A stretch of DNA of 64,000 nt from DATFRX01 sp035630615 (GCA_035630615.1 DASQKI010000022.1:1-64000); one strand, 5' to 3'. Positions 7,507 to 16,793 are shown, numbered from the stretch's first letter. Numbers and translations: made by a program. Notes: a model not told the origin generated them from the sequence alone.

Positions 7507-9240
7507 TCACGGGTCGATCACGATCGTGCAGACCACGGTTCGCGGCGACGGGTCGATCCGGATGCCCTCGTGTGTGATCGAGTCATCCCAACCGGGTGCC
7601 GTCGTCGTGTCCGCCGTCGTCCCAGTGTTGGTGCAGGACATCGACGTCACGCTGGTCTCGCCGGAGCCACCGTCACGGAAGTTCACCTGGATGTCCGCGA
7701 GCGGCGGATCGGTGAACGTCACCACAGCCGCACCTGTTGGTGGGTTGTCGGTGCAGTTGGTCCCTGCGACCACGGTGACCGTCTCCGGTCCGGGGTCGGT
7801 GGGGAGCCCATAGCCAGGCGGTGCCGACGTCTCGGTGACGTCGTAGTCACCGGTGGCCAGCCCGGAGACACACACCTCACCGACGGTCGGGTCCTGGTCG
7901 CCAGCGCCGTTGTCCGTGACGCTCTGGCCGTCATAGGAGAAGACGGCACCCGCCTCAGACACTAGTCCACCCTTGGTGCTGTTCTTCACGATCGCCAAGG
8001 CACCCAGGTTCAGCTGGTTGGTGTAGGTGCAGTCGAGCACGTCGGTGTCGGCGTCGAGGGCGAACGTCACTGTCGTTCCATTGGTGCTGAACGACGTGCC
8101 AGCAGAACTCGCGCTGCAGTCGAGGCTGACGAACTGCCAGTTGGCCGGGATCACGTCCTCGGTGACGGTGTAGTTGCTACCGAACAGGACCGTGTTGCCG
8201 TAGTTCTGCACGCCGTCATCGGTGAGGTTGAACGTGTTCGGTGTCGTCGGGTCGGTGTTGAAGTTCTTCGTGTAGCCGAACTGCGTCGTGTTGGGGTCCT
8301 CATCCGGCAGGGTCTGCTTGCGGATGATCACGTTGGCGCAGTTCTGCAGGTCGATGCCGACCGGTGCGATGAAGTCCTTCAACTGGGAGGTGAAGGCGTC
8401 CGAGGACCGGCTCTTCAGCATCGCCGAACCGAACGACGAACACGAACCCTCGTCGAAGATCAGCCGCAGGTCGATCTGTGCCTCACCGAACGTGCGCGGT
8501 GCCAACGAGCCGGTGCTGATGATCCCATCCGAATTGGCGGCAGAAATCGCCGTGCTGTTGATCGTGCCACTCGCGCACGGGTCGCCACCACAAAGCGGCG
8601 ACGGCGCGTCGAGGTCAACGGACGGCCCCCACGCCGAACCTGTCCAGAAGCGGCCGCTGATGTCGGCACGGGCACCGCCCTGGTCGATCGCGTACTCGAT
8701 CAACAGGTCGTCGACCGTGCGCAGCTTGTTCGGCCCAACCGCACAGTCGGTCTCGGACTGGTTGAACTCAAAGTCCATCAACGTCGTGCCGGACGGGTCG
8801 GTGACCCGGCTCCAGGCCAGGTTCAAGAACCCCGGGTGCCCGCCGGTGCCGGCCTCCTCATAGACGTGGAAGGTACGCAGGTCGCTCTTGTTGTTCGGGA
8901 TCGACCCGGTCGTCTCGTCCGGACAGGCCGTGTCTTCCTTGACACCGCCCTTGTAGGAGTCGTCATTCTGACCCGTGGGCTGGTCGACGGCGCGGACCTC
9001 GTTCACGGTCGCCCAATCGACCATACCCGCCTGGTTGAGTACGAGGTTGGCGTCGTTGTCGATCTCGAAGTTGCTGCCCTCCAGAGTGGCCTGGTAGTGG
9101 GTGGCACTTGCTGAGCCTGTTACCAGGAGACCGAGCATGGCCAAACACAGCGCCGACAATGCGGCAATGATGCGCTTGGACCGACGTGTCCGTCGGTGCG
9201 TTGGATAGTGACTTGTCGGTGGATTGGCGTGTGGCTGCAT
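7507..9240 (-). CDS. Large secreted protein with prealbumin-like (SpaA/SdrD-type) repeats
   Basis: This 577-residue protein starts at ATG 9240 behind GAGGGAG (9246-9252). A twin-basic N-region (THRRTRRSKR) precedes the hydrophobic core AALSALCLAMLGLLVTGSA and a probable ASA-T signal-peptidase site. The first half (about 35-330) has no obvious catalytic motif. The second half has at least two prealbumin-like domains, recognisable from TVTEDVIPANWQFVSLDC and DYDVTETSAPPGYGLPTDPG, each with paired Cys residues. There is no LPXTG motif or C-terminal membrane segment, so the product is probably released or bound non-covalently. Similar proteins act as surface or adhesion-type structural proteins. 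Function here is unknown. Confidence 0.75.
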   Translation of the reverse strand: MQPHANPPTSHYPTHRRTRRSKRIIAALSALCLAMLGLLVTGSASATHYQATLEGSNFEIDNDANLVLNQAGMVDWATVNEVRAVDQPTGQNDDSYKGGVKEDTACPDETTGSIPNNKSDLRTFHVYEEAGTGGHPGFLNLAWSRVTDPSGTTLMDFEFNQSETDCAVGPNKLRTVDDLLIEYAIDQGGARADISGRFWTGSAWGPSVDLDAPSPLCGGDPCASGTINSTAISAANSDGIISTGSLAPRTFGEAQIDLRLIFDEGSCSSFGSAMLKSRSSDAFTSQLKDFIAPVGIDLQNCANVIIRKQTLPDEDPNTTQFGYTKNFNTDPTTPNTFNLTDDGVQNYGNTVLFGSNYTVTEDVIPANWQFVSLDCSASSAGTSFSTNGTTVTFALDADTDVLDCTYTNQLNLGALAIVKNSTKGGLVSEAGAVFSYDGQSVTDNGAGDQDPTVGEVCVSGLATGDYDVTETSAPPGYGLPTDPGPETVTVVAGTNCTDNPPTGAAVVTFTDPPLADIQVNFRDGGSGETSVTSMSCTNTGTTADTTTAPGWDDSITHEGIRIDPSPRTVVCTIVIDP

Positions 9241-9667
9241 GAGCGCTCCCTCATACGGATGAAGTGACCGCCCGGGGTCTACGGACGGCGGAGTCGACGG
9301 GCTGCCGCGCACAGCCTGTCGACGCATCAGGGAGGTGGTTGTGGAATCTCGGCTGTCGGCGAACGCCTGCTAATGGCAGCGCCGAAGTCCATTGAGATAC
9401 GCGAAGCACGAGACTCTCCCTGGTTCTTCCGTCGCGGCGCATCGAACGCCGCGACGTCCGGTGGGATCGTCTCCGCACTGACCTCAGCGGAGCCAATTCC
9501 ACCGACTCCGCGCTGCGCCTCCGAACGACCGAATCGGCTCGGCCCCACATACGCGCTACTAGGGACGCTAGTCAGCGATGGTCCTTCGTCCCTGGGCCGC
9601 ACGTCCCGACTCCGTGTGACTGAGGGCCCGAGCCGCGCCAATGCGTCATGGCCGTACACACCCCCAG
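9241..9667. other. Intergenic stretch without recognisable gene
   Basis: It contains the ribosome binding site and presumably the promoter of the secreted-protein gene near its left end. An open frame on the plus strand (9373-9756) has no ribosome binding site and runs across the hydrolase remnant antisense, so I do not call it. I see no RNA gene. Confidence 0.4.
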
Positions 9668-9727
9668 CTAGTCGGCATCGAGGAGCTCCGCGTAGAAGAA
9701 GGACATCACGCGCCGTTCGTACTCTCT
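9668..9727 (-). pseudogene. C-terminal scrap of an alpha/beta hydrolase
   Basis: Minus-strand translation gives REYERRVMSFFYAELLDAD and a TAG at 9668-9670. It matches the last residues of the complete hydrolase at 10683-11981 (QEYEQRVVAFFDAELLG) position by position. Nothing before it is conserved. A tandem hydrolase copy was therefore lost except for its final 20 codons, and the methyltransferase gene now lies between scrap and intact copy. Confidence 0.65.
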
Positions 9728-9812
9728 TCACGTATCTGTATCTAGCCCGCTCCTGACGCCTCCTCACGGGTGCGGCCCAGCTATATCCGCAGCCCAGAAC
9801 GGAAGCGTGCGC

Positions 9813-10625
9813 ATGACCGCGATGACGAATCTCGAAGAGCTCAAGACGAAGCAACAAAAGATGTGGAGCAGCGGCGACTACGGCAAGGTCGCCTGGTTGA
9901 CCGTTCCGCTCGCCGAGCAACTGTGCGAATCGATCCAGCTCCGACCCGGATCGACGGTCCTCGACGTCGCGACCGGCACGGGCCACGTCGCCCTGGCGGC
10001 CGCTCGCCGCTTTTGCCACACGACCGGCATCGACTACGTACCCGCCCTCGTGGAGGTCGCCGAGGCCCGAGCTGCCGCGGAAGGGCTCGACATCGACTAC
10101 CGCGTAGCCGACGCGGAAAATCTCCCATTTTCGGATGCGTCGTTCGACTTCGTGATGTCGGCCATCGGCGTGATGTTCACCGCCGACCACGAGAGAGCGG
10201 CCCGAGAGCTCACCCGGGTATGTCGGCCCGAGGGCCGCATCGGTCTGGCGAGCTGGACGCCGACCGGATTCGTCGGCCAGCTCCTCAAGACGGTCGGCAA
10301 GCACGTTCCGCCACCGCCCGGTGCCAAGCCGCCGACCCGATGGGGCAGCGAGGACGGCATCCGGGAGCTCTTGGGCGACCAGTCGAGCGAGCTGCATTTG
10401 TCGACGACGACGGCGACGCAACGTTTCCTGTCGCCGGAGCACTTCGCCGACTTCTTCGTGACCCAGTACGGGCCGACGCTCAAGGCATCAGAGCAGCTCT
10501 CGGACGACGGGAAGCAGGCGTTCCGCGCCGACCTGATCGCGCTTGCCAACGACGCCAACCGTGCCAATGACGGCACATTGGTCTGCGACTGGGACTACCT
10601 CGTGGCGGTCGCTACCAGACGGTGA
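9813..10625 (+). CDS. SAM-dependent methyltransferase, class I (UbiE/COQ5-like)
   Basis: A 270-residue soluble enzyme predicted to transfer a methyl group from S-adenosylmethionine to a small molecule. VLDVATGTGHVALAAA (about residues 47-62) is motif I, with the glycine-rich SAM loop. GIDYVPALVEVAE gives the acidic residue for the ribose, VADAENLPFSDASFDFVMSA is motif II/III and LTRVCRPEGRIGLASW is post-motif III. The start ATG 9813 has GGAAG seven bases upstream. The gene stands alone on the plus strand between minus-strand genes. The ubiquinone/menaquinone enzymes are close relatives, but this genome region gives no quinone context, so the substrate is open. Confidence 0.8.
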   Translation: MTAMTNLEELKTKQQKMWSSGDYGKVAWLTVPLAEQLCESIQLRPGSTVLDVATGTGHVALAAARRFCHTTGIDYVPALVEVAEARAAAEGLDIDYRVADAENLPFSDASFDFVMSAIGVMFTADHERAARELTRVCRPEGRIGLASWTPTGFVGQLLKTVGKHVPPPPGAKPPTRWGSEDGIRELLGDQSSELHLSTTTATQRFLSPEHFADFFVTQYGPTLKASEQLSDDGKQAFRADLIALANDANRANDGTLVCDWDYLVAVATRR

Positions 10626-10682
10626 CGCGAGATTTGCACCTGTGGTTGCCCTAGCAGCGACCACAAATGCAAATCCTTCGTT

Positions 10683-11981
10683 CTATCCGAGGAGCTCCGC
10701 GTCGAAGAAGGCGACGACACGCTGCTCGTACTCCTGCGGGTAGGTGGCGTAGCCACCGATGTGGCCGCCGTCCGGGACCTCCCAGATCTCCTTCGGCTCG
10801 CTGGCCGCTGCGTAGTAGTCGTCAGTCAGCTCGACCTCACCGAGCTGCCCGTCGGCGGCGTAGACGAGGAAGACCGCCTGCGGAGAGATCTCGACCGCGA
10901 GGTCCTCCAGGTTCGGCGGCGGCTCTTCGTTCCCGAACACCGCGACACCGCCGGTGAGGATCGCCGTAGAGGGGACGCCCATCCACTTCGACCAGCCGGA
11001 GAGGTTCAAGGTCTCGCGGAGCGATCGCATACTCCCGCCCTCGGACACGATCGCGGCGAGCTGGTCGGACTCGGCCGCGGCCTGGATGAGGATCTCGCCG
11101 CCCACCGAGAAGCCGATGCCGCCGATCCGGTTGGGATCGACCTCGGGACGATCGCTGAGGAAGTCGACGGCGGCGTGGACGTCCTTGGGAGCGGCCCAGC
11201 CGAACATGTTCGGATCGCCTTCGCTCTCACCCTCTCCGCGTCGAATGAGTACGAGTACGCCGTAGCCATGATCGACGAGCATCCTGGCTTCGTCGTCCTG
11301 CGAGTTCGAAAGTCCCGGAACCACGATGACCGCGGCCCCGTTGCGGGAGGGCACGTACCAGCCTTGAACGGTGAGTCCGTCGCTTGTCGTCATCTCGACG
11401 TCCTCATACGGCGCGCCGAGGTCCGGCTCCGCAAGGTCGGTTACGCCGACGTGGGTGAAGACGTACGACATGCCGAGGGGCATGACCGCCACGTAGGCGA
11501 CCACGGCGGCGGCAACGCCCACGAGCGACCGCCGGGTATATCGCCACCATCGCCGGTCGTCAACGCGCCGGCTGCGCCACAGCACCGTCAGGGCGCAACC
11601 GATGAGCGTCAACCCGGCCGCGATCGCTAGCACACCGGTGTAGTCGTCGCCGGAGCCTTCACCTTGGCTGAGGTAATAGACCGCCTCGGCGCCGACCGTG
11701 ATCCCCATGATTCCGAGGAGTCCGGCAACGGCGGCGCGGACGCCCGGGCGCCAGCGTGCGTAACCGACTCCGAGCCCGACGATCAGTGCCAAGGGCACCA
11801 GACCACCAACCAAATGGTCGCCCGGCGACGTGCCGGGCTGCGGCTGGAGAAAGCTGTCGTCAATGATGTGGAGGGCGATGACCCCGAGTGCGATCCAGAC
11901 CAGCCAGAGCTCACGTCTACCCGCGCTCATCCTGCTCTGCGACTCCGGCGACGTGGTCGGGTCGGTCGTGACAACACTCAT
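10683..11981 (-). CDS. Membrane-anchored alpha/beta hydrolase
   Basis: A 432-residue protein. About residues 20-180 contain five to six hydrophobic helices (LWLVWIALGVIALHIID, HLVGGLVPLALIVGLGVGYA, and others). A C-terminal hydrolase domain follows with VIVVPGLSNSQDDEA (oxyanion region), the nucleophile elbow GIGFSVGGE, and GGHIGGY near the end carrying the probable catalytic His. The start ATG 11981 overlaps the TGA of the receiver gene (ATGA) with AAGGAGCTG before it, so the two are co-translated. The C-terminal domain may face either side of the membrane. The coupling to a response regulator and kinases suggests a signalling-linked esterase or peptidase, but no substrate is indicated. Confidence 0.75.
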   Translation of the reverse strand: MSVVTTDPTTSPESQSRMSAGRRELWLVWIALGVIALHIIDDSFLQPQPGTSPGDHLVGGLVPLALIVGLGVGYARWRPGVRAAVAGLLGIMGITVGAEAVYYLSQGEGSGDDYTGVLAIAAGLTLIGCALTVLWRSRRVDDRRWWRYTRRSLVGVAAAVVAYVAVMPLGMSYVFTHVGVTDLAEPDLGAPYEDVEMTTSDGLTVQGWYVPSRNGAAVIVVPGLSNSQDDEARMLVDHGYGVLVLIRRGEGESEGDPNMFGWAAPKDVHAAVDFLSDRPEVDPNRIGGIGFSVGGEILIQAAAESDQLAAIVSEGGSMRSLRETLNLSGWSKWMGVPSTAILTGGVAVFGNEEPPPNLEDLAVEISPQAVFLVYAADGQLGEVELTDDYYAAASEPKEIWEVPDGGHIGGYATYPQEYEQRVVAFFDAELLG

Positions 11982-12370
11982 GGCAGCTCCTTGAAGCCGT
12001 CTGGATCGGCTCGTCCGATCGCGGAGACCCACGCCTCGGCCAGCCGATCGGAACCAAAGGCGGCCTTGGCGATGTAGCCCGCGGCCCCGCAGCTGAAGTA
12101 GTCCACGTCCCCCTCGTCGTAGGTGGACAGGAGCAGGACAATCGGCCGCAGGTCGGCCGATCGCAGCATTCGCGTCGCCTCCGTCCCGTCGATGCCGGGC
12201 AGGTTGACGTCCATCAGCACGAGGTCCGGCCGAGCGGAACCGGCCACCGTCAGAGACTCTTCGCCAGTGGTGGCCGAGCCGACGACGACGAATCCCGCGG
12301 TCGCCGTCACGACGCGCGCCATCGCCTCGCGGAAGATCTCTTCGTCGTCGACGACGAGCACCCGCACCAT
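11978..12370 (-). CDS. Stand-alone response-regulator receiver domain
   Basis: A 130-residue CheY-like protein. VLVVDDEE holds the acidic pair, DLVLMDVNLPG the phospho-acceptor Asp, LLLSTYDEGD the switch Ser/Thr, and GYIAKAAF the conserved Lys. After the receiver there are only about 20 residues (AEAWVSAIGRADPDGFKELP) and no helix-turn-helix, unlike the NarL regulators elsewhere in the window. I use ATG 12370; a GTG two codons upstream has better spacing to GGAGGT. It follows the pseudokinase gene by 60 bases and overlaps the hydrolase gene. It may act as a phosphate sink or a protein-binding switch rather than a transcription factor. Confidence 0.8.
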   Translation of the reverse strand: MVRVLVVDDEEIFREAMARVVTATAGFVVVGSATTGEESLTVAGSARPDLVLMDVNLPGIDGTEATRMLRSADLRPIVLLLSTYDEGDVDYFSCGAAGYIAKAAFGSDRLAEAWVSAIGRADPDGFKELP

Positions 12371-12429
12371 GTCCACTTCAGTACCTCCACCTCGACCATC
12401 GGCGAATCGCCGGCCGAGCCGTGATGGTG

Positions 12430-14499
12430 CTAGCCGCACGACCGAAGGGGTTGACCGTTCACTGGAGCGAAGACTGTTTCTGTAGGCACGCTCATCGCGA
12501 GAGCCGCGCGACCATTGCCGCTGCTCCACCACGCGGACCCGCCAAGGGACTCGAGGCGATCGCGTAGGCCGCTCGACGCCTCGACGTCCATCCCCGAACC
12601 CTCGATCGTCAGCGCGAGCCGGCCGTCCGAGACACCCAGCCGCACCACGATCGGTGGCTCCAGTTGGCGCACAGCCTCGACGAGGCCGAAGTAGGCAGTC
12701 GACTCGACCGTTCGCCCGAGGCGCACCCCGGCCAGGGACTCGTCGACCACGAGCGATCCGGCATGGCCGACTTGTCCCAGATGAGCCGACACCGCCGAGA
12801 CCAGGCCGGATCGGGCCAGCTGGCGCGGCATGATGCCTCGGCTGATCTCGCGCAGGCTCTCCAAGGCCTGGACGGAGTCGGTCAAGACTGCGGACAGGTC
12901 GCGCTCGACATCGGGGTCGCCGAGGTCAGAGGCGATCCGTCGCAGGCGCGCCGGTGTCGGTTCGATGCGGGGAGACACGCCGATCCGGATGGCCTGTTCC
13001 AGTCGATCCCGCTCGTCGTCTCGCGCCATGATGATCCTGGCCCGAGACTCCGCCAGCTCGGCGGTCTGCTGATCGAGCATGGTGACCCGCCCGGCGAGTT
13101 GCGCCGCCAGCCGGTTGTTTCGGAACGCCAGTGCTGCCTGATCGGCCAGGTCCGCCAAGAGCGCCCGATCACCGGAGCGCAACGACCGGCCCGGTGCCAT
13201 GACGACGCTGATGTCTCCCAGCCGCTCGCCGCGATCGACGACATCGATCGCGGTGGCCTCCGGATCGGCCGTCAGCGCGGCTCCCCCTGCGGGCCAATAG
13301 GCCCAACGGTCCACGCCGCCGGGCACCGCCAGGCGCACGGCGACCCGACGAGCGAGCACCGCTGACGCCGTCGCCTCGGCGACGATCGGCAACAACGACT
13401 CGGGCGCCAGGTTCCCTCCCAGACGTCGACTGAAGTCGGCGAGAGCCTCGTACGGTGCCGCGCGGGTGCCGTACGCAATCCGATCGGCCAGCCGTACGAC
13501 GCGCCTTCGCAACGGCTGAAACGCCAGTGCCACCAGGATCATCGCCGCGACGGATGACCAGATCGCGCCACCAGCCGATCCGACCGCCGCGCCGACACCG
13601 ACGACCAGAGTCACATAGCCGACGGCCGCGAACCCCGTACCGACGGCTACGACGACGGCCCGGTTGATGATGACGTCGATGTCATACAGCCGGAACCGGA
13701 GCACGGCGACCGCGATCGAGACCGGAAGTACGTCGTACGCGACGAACAACGGCATCGCCGCCAGCCAGTTCTGCTGCCCGCCGTTCAGTACTTCTACCGC
13801 GATGAGCCACACGAGTCCCACCGCGATCGCACACGCGGCCAGGGCGATCAGGCGCACCTGCTGACGCTCGTCGCCATGTGCGCGACGCATTCGGATGATC
13901 ATCGACAGCACGCCGACGACCATCGACGCCGCGATCATGAGGATGCCGAGGTTATGCAAGAGAGCGGACACCGGATGGCCGTCGAACCGGATGTCATCGA
14001 TCACGAACTCGACCGGCGACAACGCGAGAAGGGCCACCGTGCAAGACGAGATGCCGACCACGGCAACAGCGGCGGCATATCTCCAGCGCCGCGACAACAG
14101 ATGCCCGTCGGGCGCGCTCAGAAACACGACCGCGAACAGGCCGAGTGCGACCTGCCCTCCGAACACCACCGAGAGCCACCCGGCAACGTGAGCGATGGAG
14201 GCCGGGCCGGCTCCGTCGTAGTCGAGCACCCAGATGCTGTAGGTCTCGCCGAGCAGCGACGCCGCGCTGAAGACACCGATGACACAGAGCAGCCATCCGA
14301 TCGGGTGACGGGCATATCGCGACACGATCAGGGCACCCATGGCTGCGGCGCCGATGGTCGCGGCCGGCGCGAACGGCCAACCATGCACTGCCATGGCTTC
14401 CTCGGAGAGCAGCGATCGGTACTCCGCGGTGACGATCGTGTCGGCCGTGGCGCAGATCAGGCTCAGCACCGCCAACGACCATGCGATCCGGGCGGCCAT
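12430..14499 (-). CDS. Histidine-kinase-like membrane protein lacking the phospho-acceptor His (pseudokinase)
   Basis: This 689-residue protein has eight or nine TM helices (about residues 5-330), then a GAF-like region (about 350-460) and a kinase-like C-terminus. At the DHp box, where the neighbouring kinase has ERTKLERDIHDGAQQ, it reads ERDRLEQAIRIGVSP, so the His is Arg505 and the following Asp is Ile. The ATPase N box is degenerate (EAVRQLEPPIVV), and the DxG box is EGSGMDV. Catalysis is therefore unlikely. It starts one base after the stop of the canonical kinase (TGA-G-ATG), so the two are made together. It may be a sensor or allosteric partner in a heterodimer. Confidence 0.85.
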   Translation of the reverse strand: MAARIAWSLAVLSLICATADTIVTAEYRSLLSEEAMAVHGWPFAPAATIGAAAMGALIVSRYARHPIGWLLCVIGVFSAASLLGETYSIWVLDYDGAGPASIAHVAGWLSVVFGGQVALGLFAVVFLSAPDGHLLSRRWRYAAAVAVVGISSCTVALLALSPVEFVIDDIRFDGHPVSALLHNLGILMIAASMVVGVLSMIIRMRRAHGDERQQVRLIALAACAIAVGLVWLIAVEVLNGGQQNWLAAMPLFVAYDVLPVSIAVAVLRFRLYDIDVIINRAVVVAVGTGFAAVGYVTLVVGVGAAVGSAGGAIWSSVAAMILVALAFQPLRRRVVRLADRIAYGTRAAPYEALADFSRRLGGNLAPESLLPIVAEATASAVLARRVAVRLAVPGGVDRWAYWPAGGAALTADPEATAIDVVDRGERLGDISVVMAPGRSLRSGDRALLADLADQAALAFRNNRLAAQLAGRVTMLDQQTAELAESRARIIMARDDERDRLEQAIRIGVSPRIEPTPARLRRIASDLGDPDVERDLSAVLTDSVQALESLREISRGIMPRQLARSGLVSAVSAHLGQVGHAGSLVVDESLAGVRLGRTVESTAYFGLVEAVRQLEPPIVVRLGVSDGRLALTIEGSGMDVEASSGLRDRLESLGGSAWWSSGNGRAALAMSVPTETVFAPVNGQPLRSCG

Positions 14500-14500
14500 C

Positions 14501-15841
14501 TCAGTCGACCACCGAGACCGGCCGACGAAGCGGTACGTGGATGTCCAACCGCGCGCCGTTCCCCGGACGAGAGTGCAGGTCCAAGCGACCGCCGACGGCA
14601 TCGATCCGGTCCCGCATGTTCGCCAGACCCGCACCCATCCGGATCCGGTCAGCGTCGAAACCGCGACCGTCGTCCTCGACAACGAGCCGGACCTCGCCAT
14701 CGATTGCGGCCTCGATCCCGACGCTCGCCCTCGTCGCATCGGCGTGCTTGGCAGCGTTCTGCAGCGCCTCGAGGCAACAGAAGTACAGCGCCGTCTCGAC
14801 ATCGGCGGAAAGGCGTCTCGTCGAGCGGTCAAGGATCGTCACCGGGAGCGACCCCGATGCCGTCGCGGCCCGAAGCGCGGCCGCCAGACCCTCGTCGATC
14901 AGACGCCGCGGATAGAGGCCGCGGGACAGTTCCTCGAGCGTCTCCAGCGCGGTCTCGGCGGCGACCTCCTGCTGCTCGAGGAGCTCACCCGCTCGCAACG
15001 GCGACCCGGGCACCAGGGTGAGGGCCAGTCGAAGGTTGACCGCCAGCGCTACCAAATGCTGCTGTGCCCCATCGTGGATGTCACGCTCGAGCTTGGTCCG
15101 TTCGTTCCCCAGGGCGGTGACCAGCCGCAGACGGGACTGCCGAAGCTCTTCGGCGCGATCGGTGAGCTCGGCAAGACGCTGAGACAGCTCGGCACGCAGC
15201 CGAACCCCACGCAGCACCAACCCGGCCTGCGCCGCCAGGCCGATAAACAGCCGCTTCTCCACCGACGACATCGGCCGGTGACCGCGTTCTTCCAGCCTGA
15301 GTACGGCGAGCAGCTCACCGTCGTGGCGCACCGGAAGGGCACGGCGGCGAGGCCCGGACGCGTCGCGGGCGTCGTCCCCTGGCTCCGGCGGCTCGAGGGC
15401 CGGATCTATCGAGCCGGGCCAGGTCGCGGCCAAGGTCAGTCGACCAGAGACGACCAGCCACACCTGCGACCAGTTGGCGTCGGTGCCGTCGGCCAACAGC
15501 TTGGCCATCCGACCCGGGATCTCGGCGCCGTCGTACCTGCCCACGATCGTCTCGGAGAAGTGGCTGAGGACCTCGTACGGCGAGGTCGGACTTCCGTGCA
15601 GCATCTCGTTGACCCGCCGCTCCAAGCGGACCCGCACAGGCTCGAAGGCCAAGGCGACGATCGCGGTAGCGACGACTGTCAGCCCGAGGCTCGGAGCGCC
15701 CCGATCACCGATCAACGCGCCCACGCCGAGCACGACTGTGCCGTAGACGAGACCGACGAAGATCACCAATCCGGACAAGACGAACGCGCTGAGGCGTCGG
15801 TTTCCTCGCCCCCGTCGGCGTCGCCCAGCCCCGTAGGCCAT
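14501..15841 (-). CDS. Sensor histidine kinase, HisKA_3/NarL-partner type
   Basis: A 446-residue kinase. Two TM helices occupy about residues 18-45 and 50-66, a GAF-like domain about 85-215, and a coiled segment (SQRLAELTDRAEELRQSRLR) leads to the DHp box LERDIHDGAQQHLVALA with His256. The ATPase domain shows CLEALQNAAKHA (N box), EDDGRGFD (G1) and GAGLANMRDRI (G2). All catalytic motifs are intact. It heads the operon with the pseudokinase, receiver and hydrolase, and it is divergent from the ABC exporter, with 193 bases between start codons. It probably phosphorylates the receiver at 11978 and/or the NarL-type regulator at 19402. Confidence 0.9.
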   Translation of the reverse strand: MAYGAGRRRRGRGNRRLSAFVLSGLVIFVGLVYGTVVLGVGALIGDRGAPSLGLTVVATAIVALAFEPVRVRLERRVNEMLHGSPTSPYEVLSHFSETIVGRYDGAEIPGRMAKLLADGTDANWSQVWLVVSGRLTLAATWPGSIDPALEPPEPGDDARDASGPRRRALPVRHDGELLAVLRLEERGHRPMSSVEKRLFIGLAAQAGLVLRGVRLRAELSQRLAELTDRAEELRQSRLRLVTALGNERTKLERDIHDGAQQHLVALAVNLRLALTLVPGSPLRAGELLEQQEVAAETALETLEELSRGLYPRRLIDEGLAAALRAATASGSLPVTILDRSTRRLSADVETALYFCCLEALQNAAKHADATRASVGIEAAIDGEVRLVVEDDGRGFDADRIRMGAGLANMRDRIDAVGGRLDLHSRPGNGARLDIHVPLRRPVSVVD

Positions 15842-16034
15842 GGTCGCAGTCTGAGCAGCGCGGTCGACCGCTGTCGAGAGGCTTCCGACCCCCCGTACGT
15901 GTGGCTACCGGTCATCGGTCGGGCGGCTAGCACCCCCATCCGAGCGACCAGCCCCATGGGAGCGAGCCCGCCCGAAGCCGTTGGCTTGATGCGCGCCGCC
16001 CAACGACATGACGAAACAACGGCAAGGAGCCAAC

Positions 16035-16793
16035 ATGAGTGCGATCGTCACGCCGCCTCCGCCGATCACGACGGCGGCGGCGCATGCCGAAAACGTCAGC
16101 AAGTGCTACGGCGAAGGCGATGCCGCCGTCATGGCGCTGGACGACGTGACCATCGGCGTCAACACCGGCGAATTCACCGCGATCATGGGCCCGTCCGGAT
16201 CCGGCAAATCGACCCTGCTCCATGTCCTGGCCGGTCTCGATCGGCCGACGTCCGGCTCGATCCACGTCGGCGACACCGAGATCACGAGCCTCAAGGACAA
16301 GCAGTTGACCATCCTGCGACGGGATCGGATCGGCTTCATCTTCCAGGCATTCAACCTGCTGCCGACGCTGACCGCCGAGGAAAACATCCGGCTGCCGACG
16401 AAGGTAGCCGGCCGCAAGGCCGACGACTTCTGGTTTCAGACCGTGATCGACAAGGTCCGACTGTCCGATCGGCTCACGCACCGACCCTCCGAATTGTCTG
16501 GTGGGCAGCAGCAACGCGTGGCGGCCGCGCGCGCCCTCGTCGGCCGTCCGCAGATCGTCTTCGCTGACGAGCCGACGGGCGCCCTCGATTCACACTCCAG
16601 CACCGAGTTGCTCGACTTCCTCCGGCATGCCGTCGACGACCTCGATCAAACCGTCGTCATGGTGACCCATGATCCCAAGGCAGCCTGCTATGCCGACCGA
16701 GTGCTGTTCCTTTCCGACGGCAAGATCGTCGACGAGATGCGCGATCCGTCCGCCGACGCGGTGTTCGACTACATGAAGCATCTGGGGGATTGA
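16035..16793 (+). CDS. ABC transporter ATP-binding protein, MacB/LolD type
   Basis: A 252-residue ATPase that powers the adjoining permease. It has Walker A GPSGSGKST, Q loop FIFQAFNLLPTLTAEEN, signature LSGGQQQRVA, Walker B IVFADEPTGALD and H loop VTHD. The FQxFNLLP and EPTGALD words are typical of the MacB/LolD/FtsE class, which drives mechanical movement or lipoprotein/peptide extrusion rather than import. ATG 16035 is preceded by AAGGAG. The next gene starts one base after its stop. Confidence 0.92.
   Translation: MSAIVTPPPPITTAAAHAENVSKCYGEGDAAVMALDDVTIGVNTGEFTAIMGPSGSGKSTLLHVLAGLDRPTSGSIHVGDTEITSLKDKQLTILRRDRIGFIFQAFNLLPTLTAEENIRLPTKVAGRKADDFWFQTVIDKVRLSDRLTHRPSELSGGQQQRVAAARALVGRPQIVFADEPTGALDSHSSTELLDFLRHAVDDLDQTVVMVTHDPKAACYADRVLFLSDGKIVDEMRDPSADAVFDYMKHLGD

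Noticed and set aside
9373..9756. A 127-codon plus-strand gene
   Set aside because: No ribosome binding site, and its 3' half runs antisense through the recognisable hydrolase relic.
13876..16567. Long plus-strand open frames antisense to both kinase genes
   Set aside because: Same composition artefact; no family resemblance and no ribosome binding sites, while the minus strand shows all kinase motifs.
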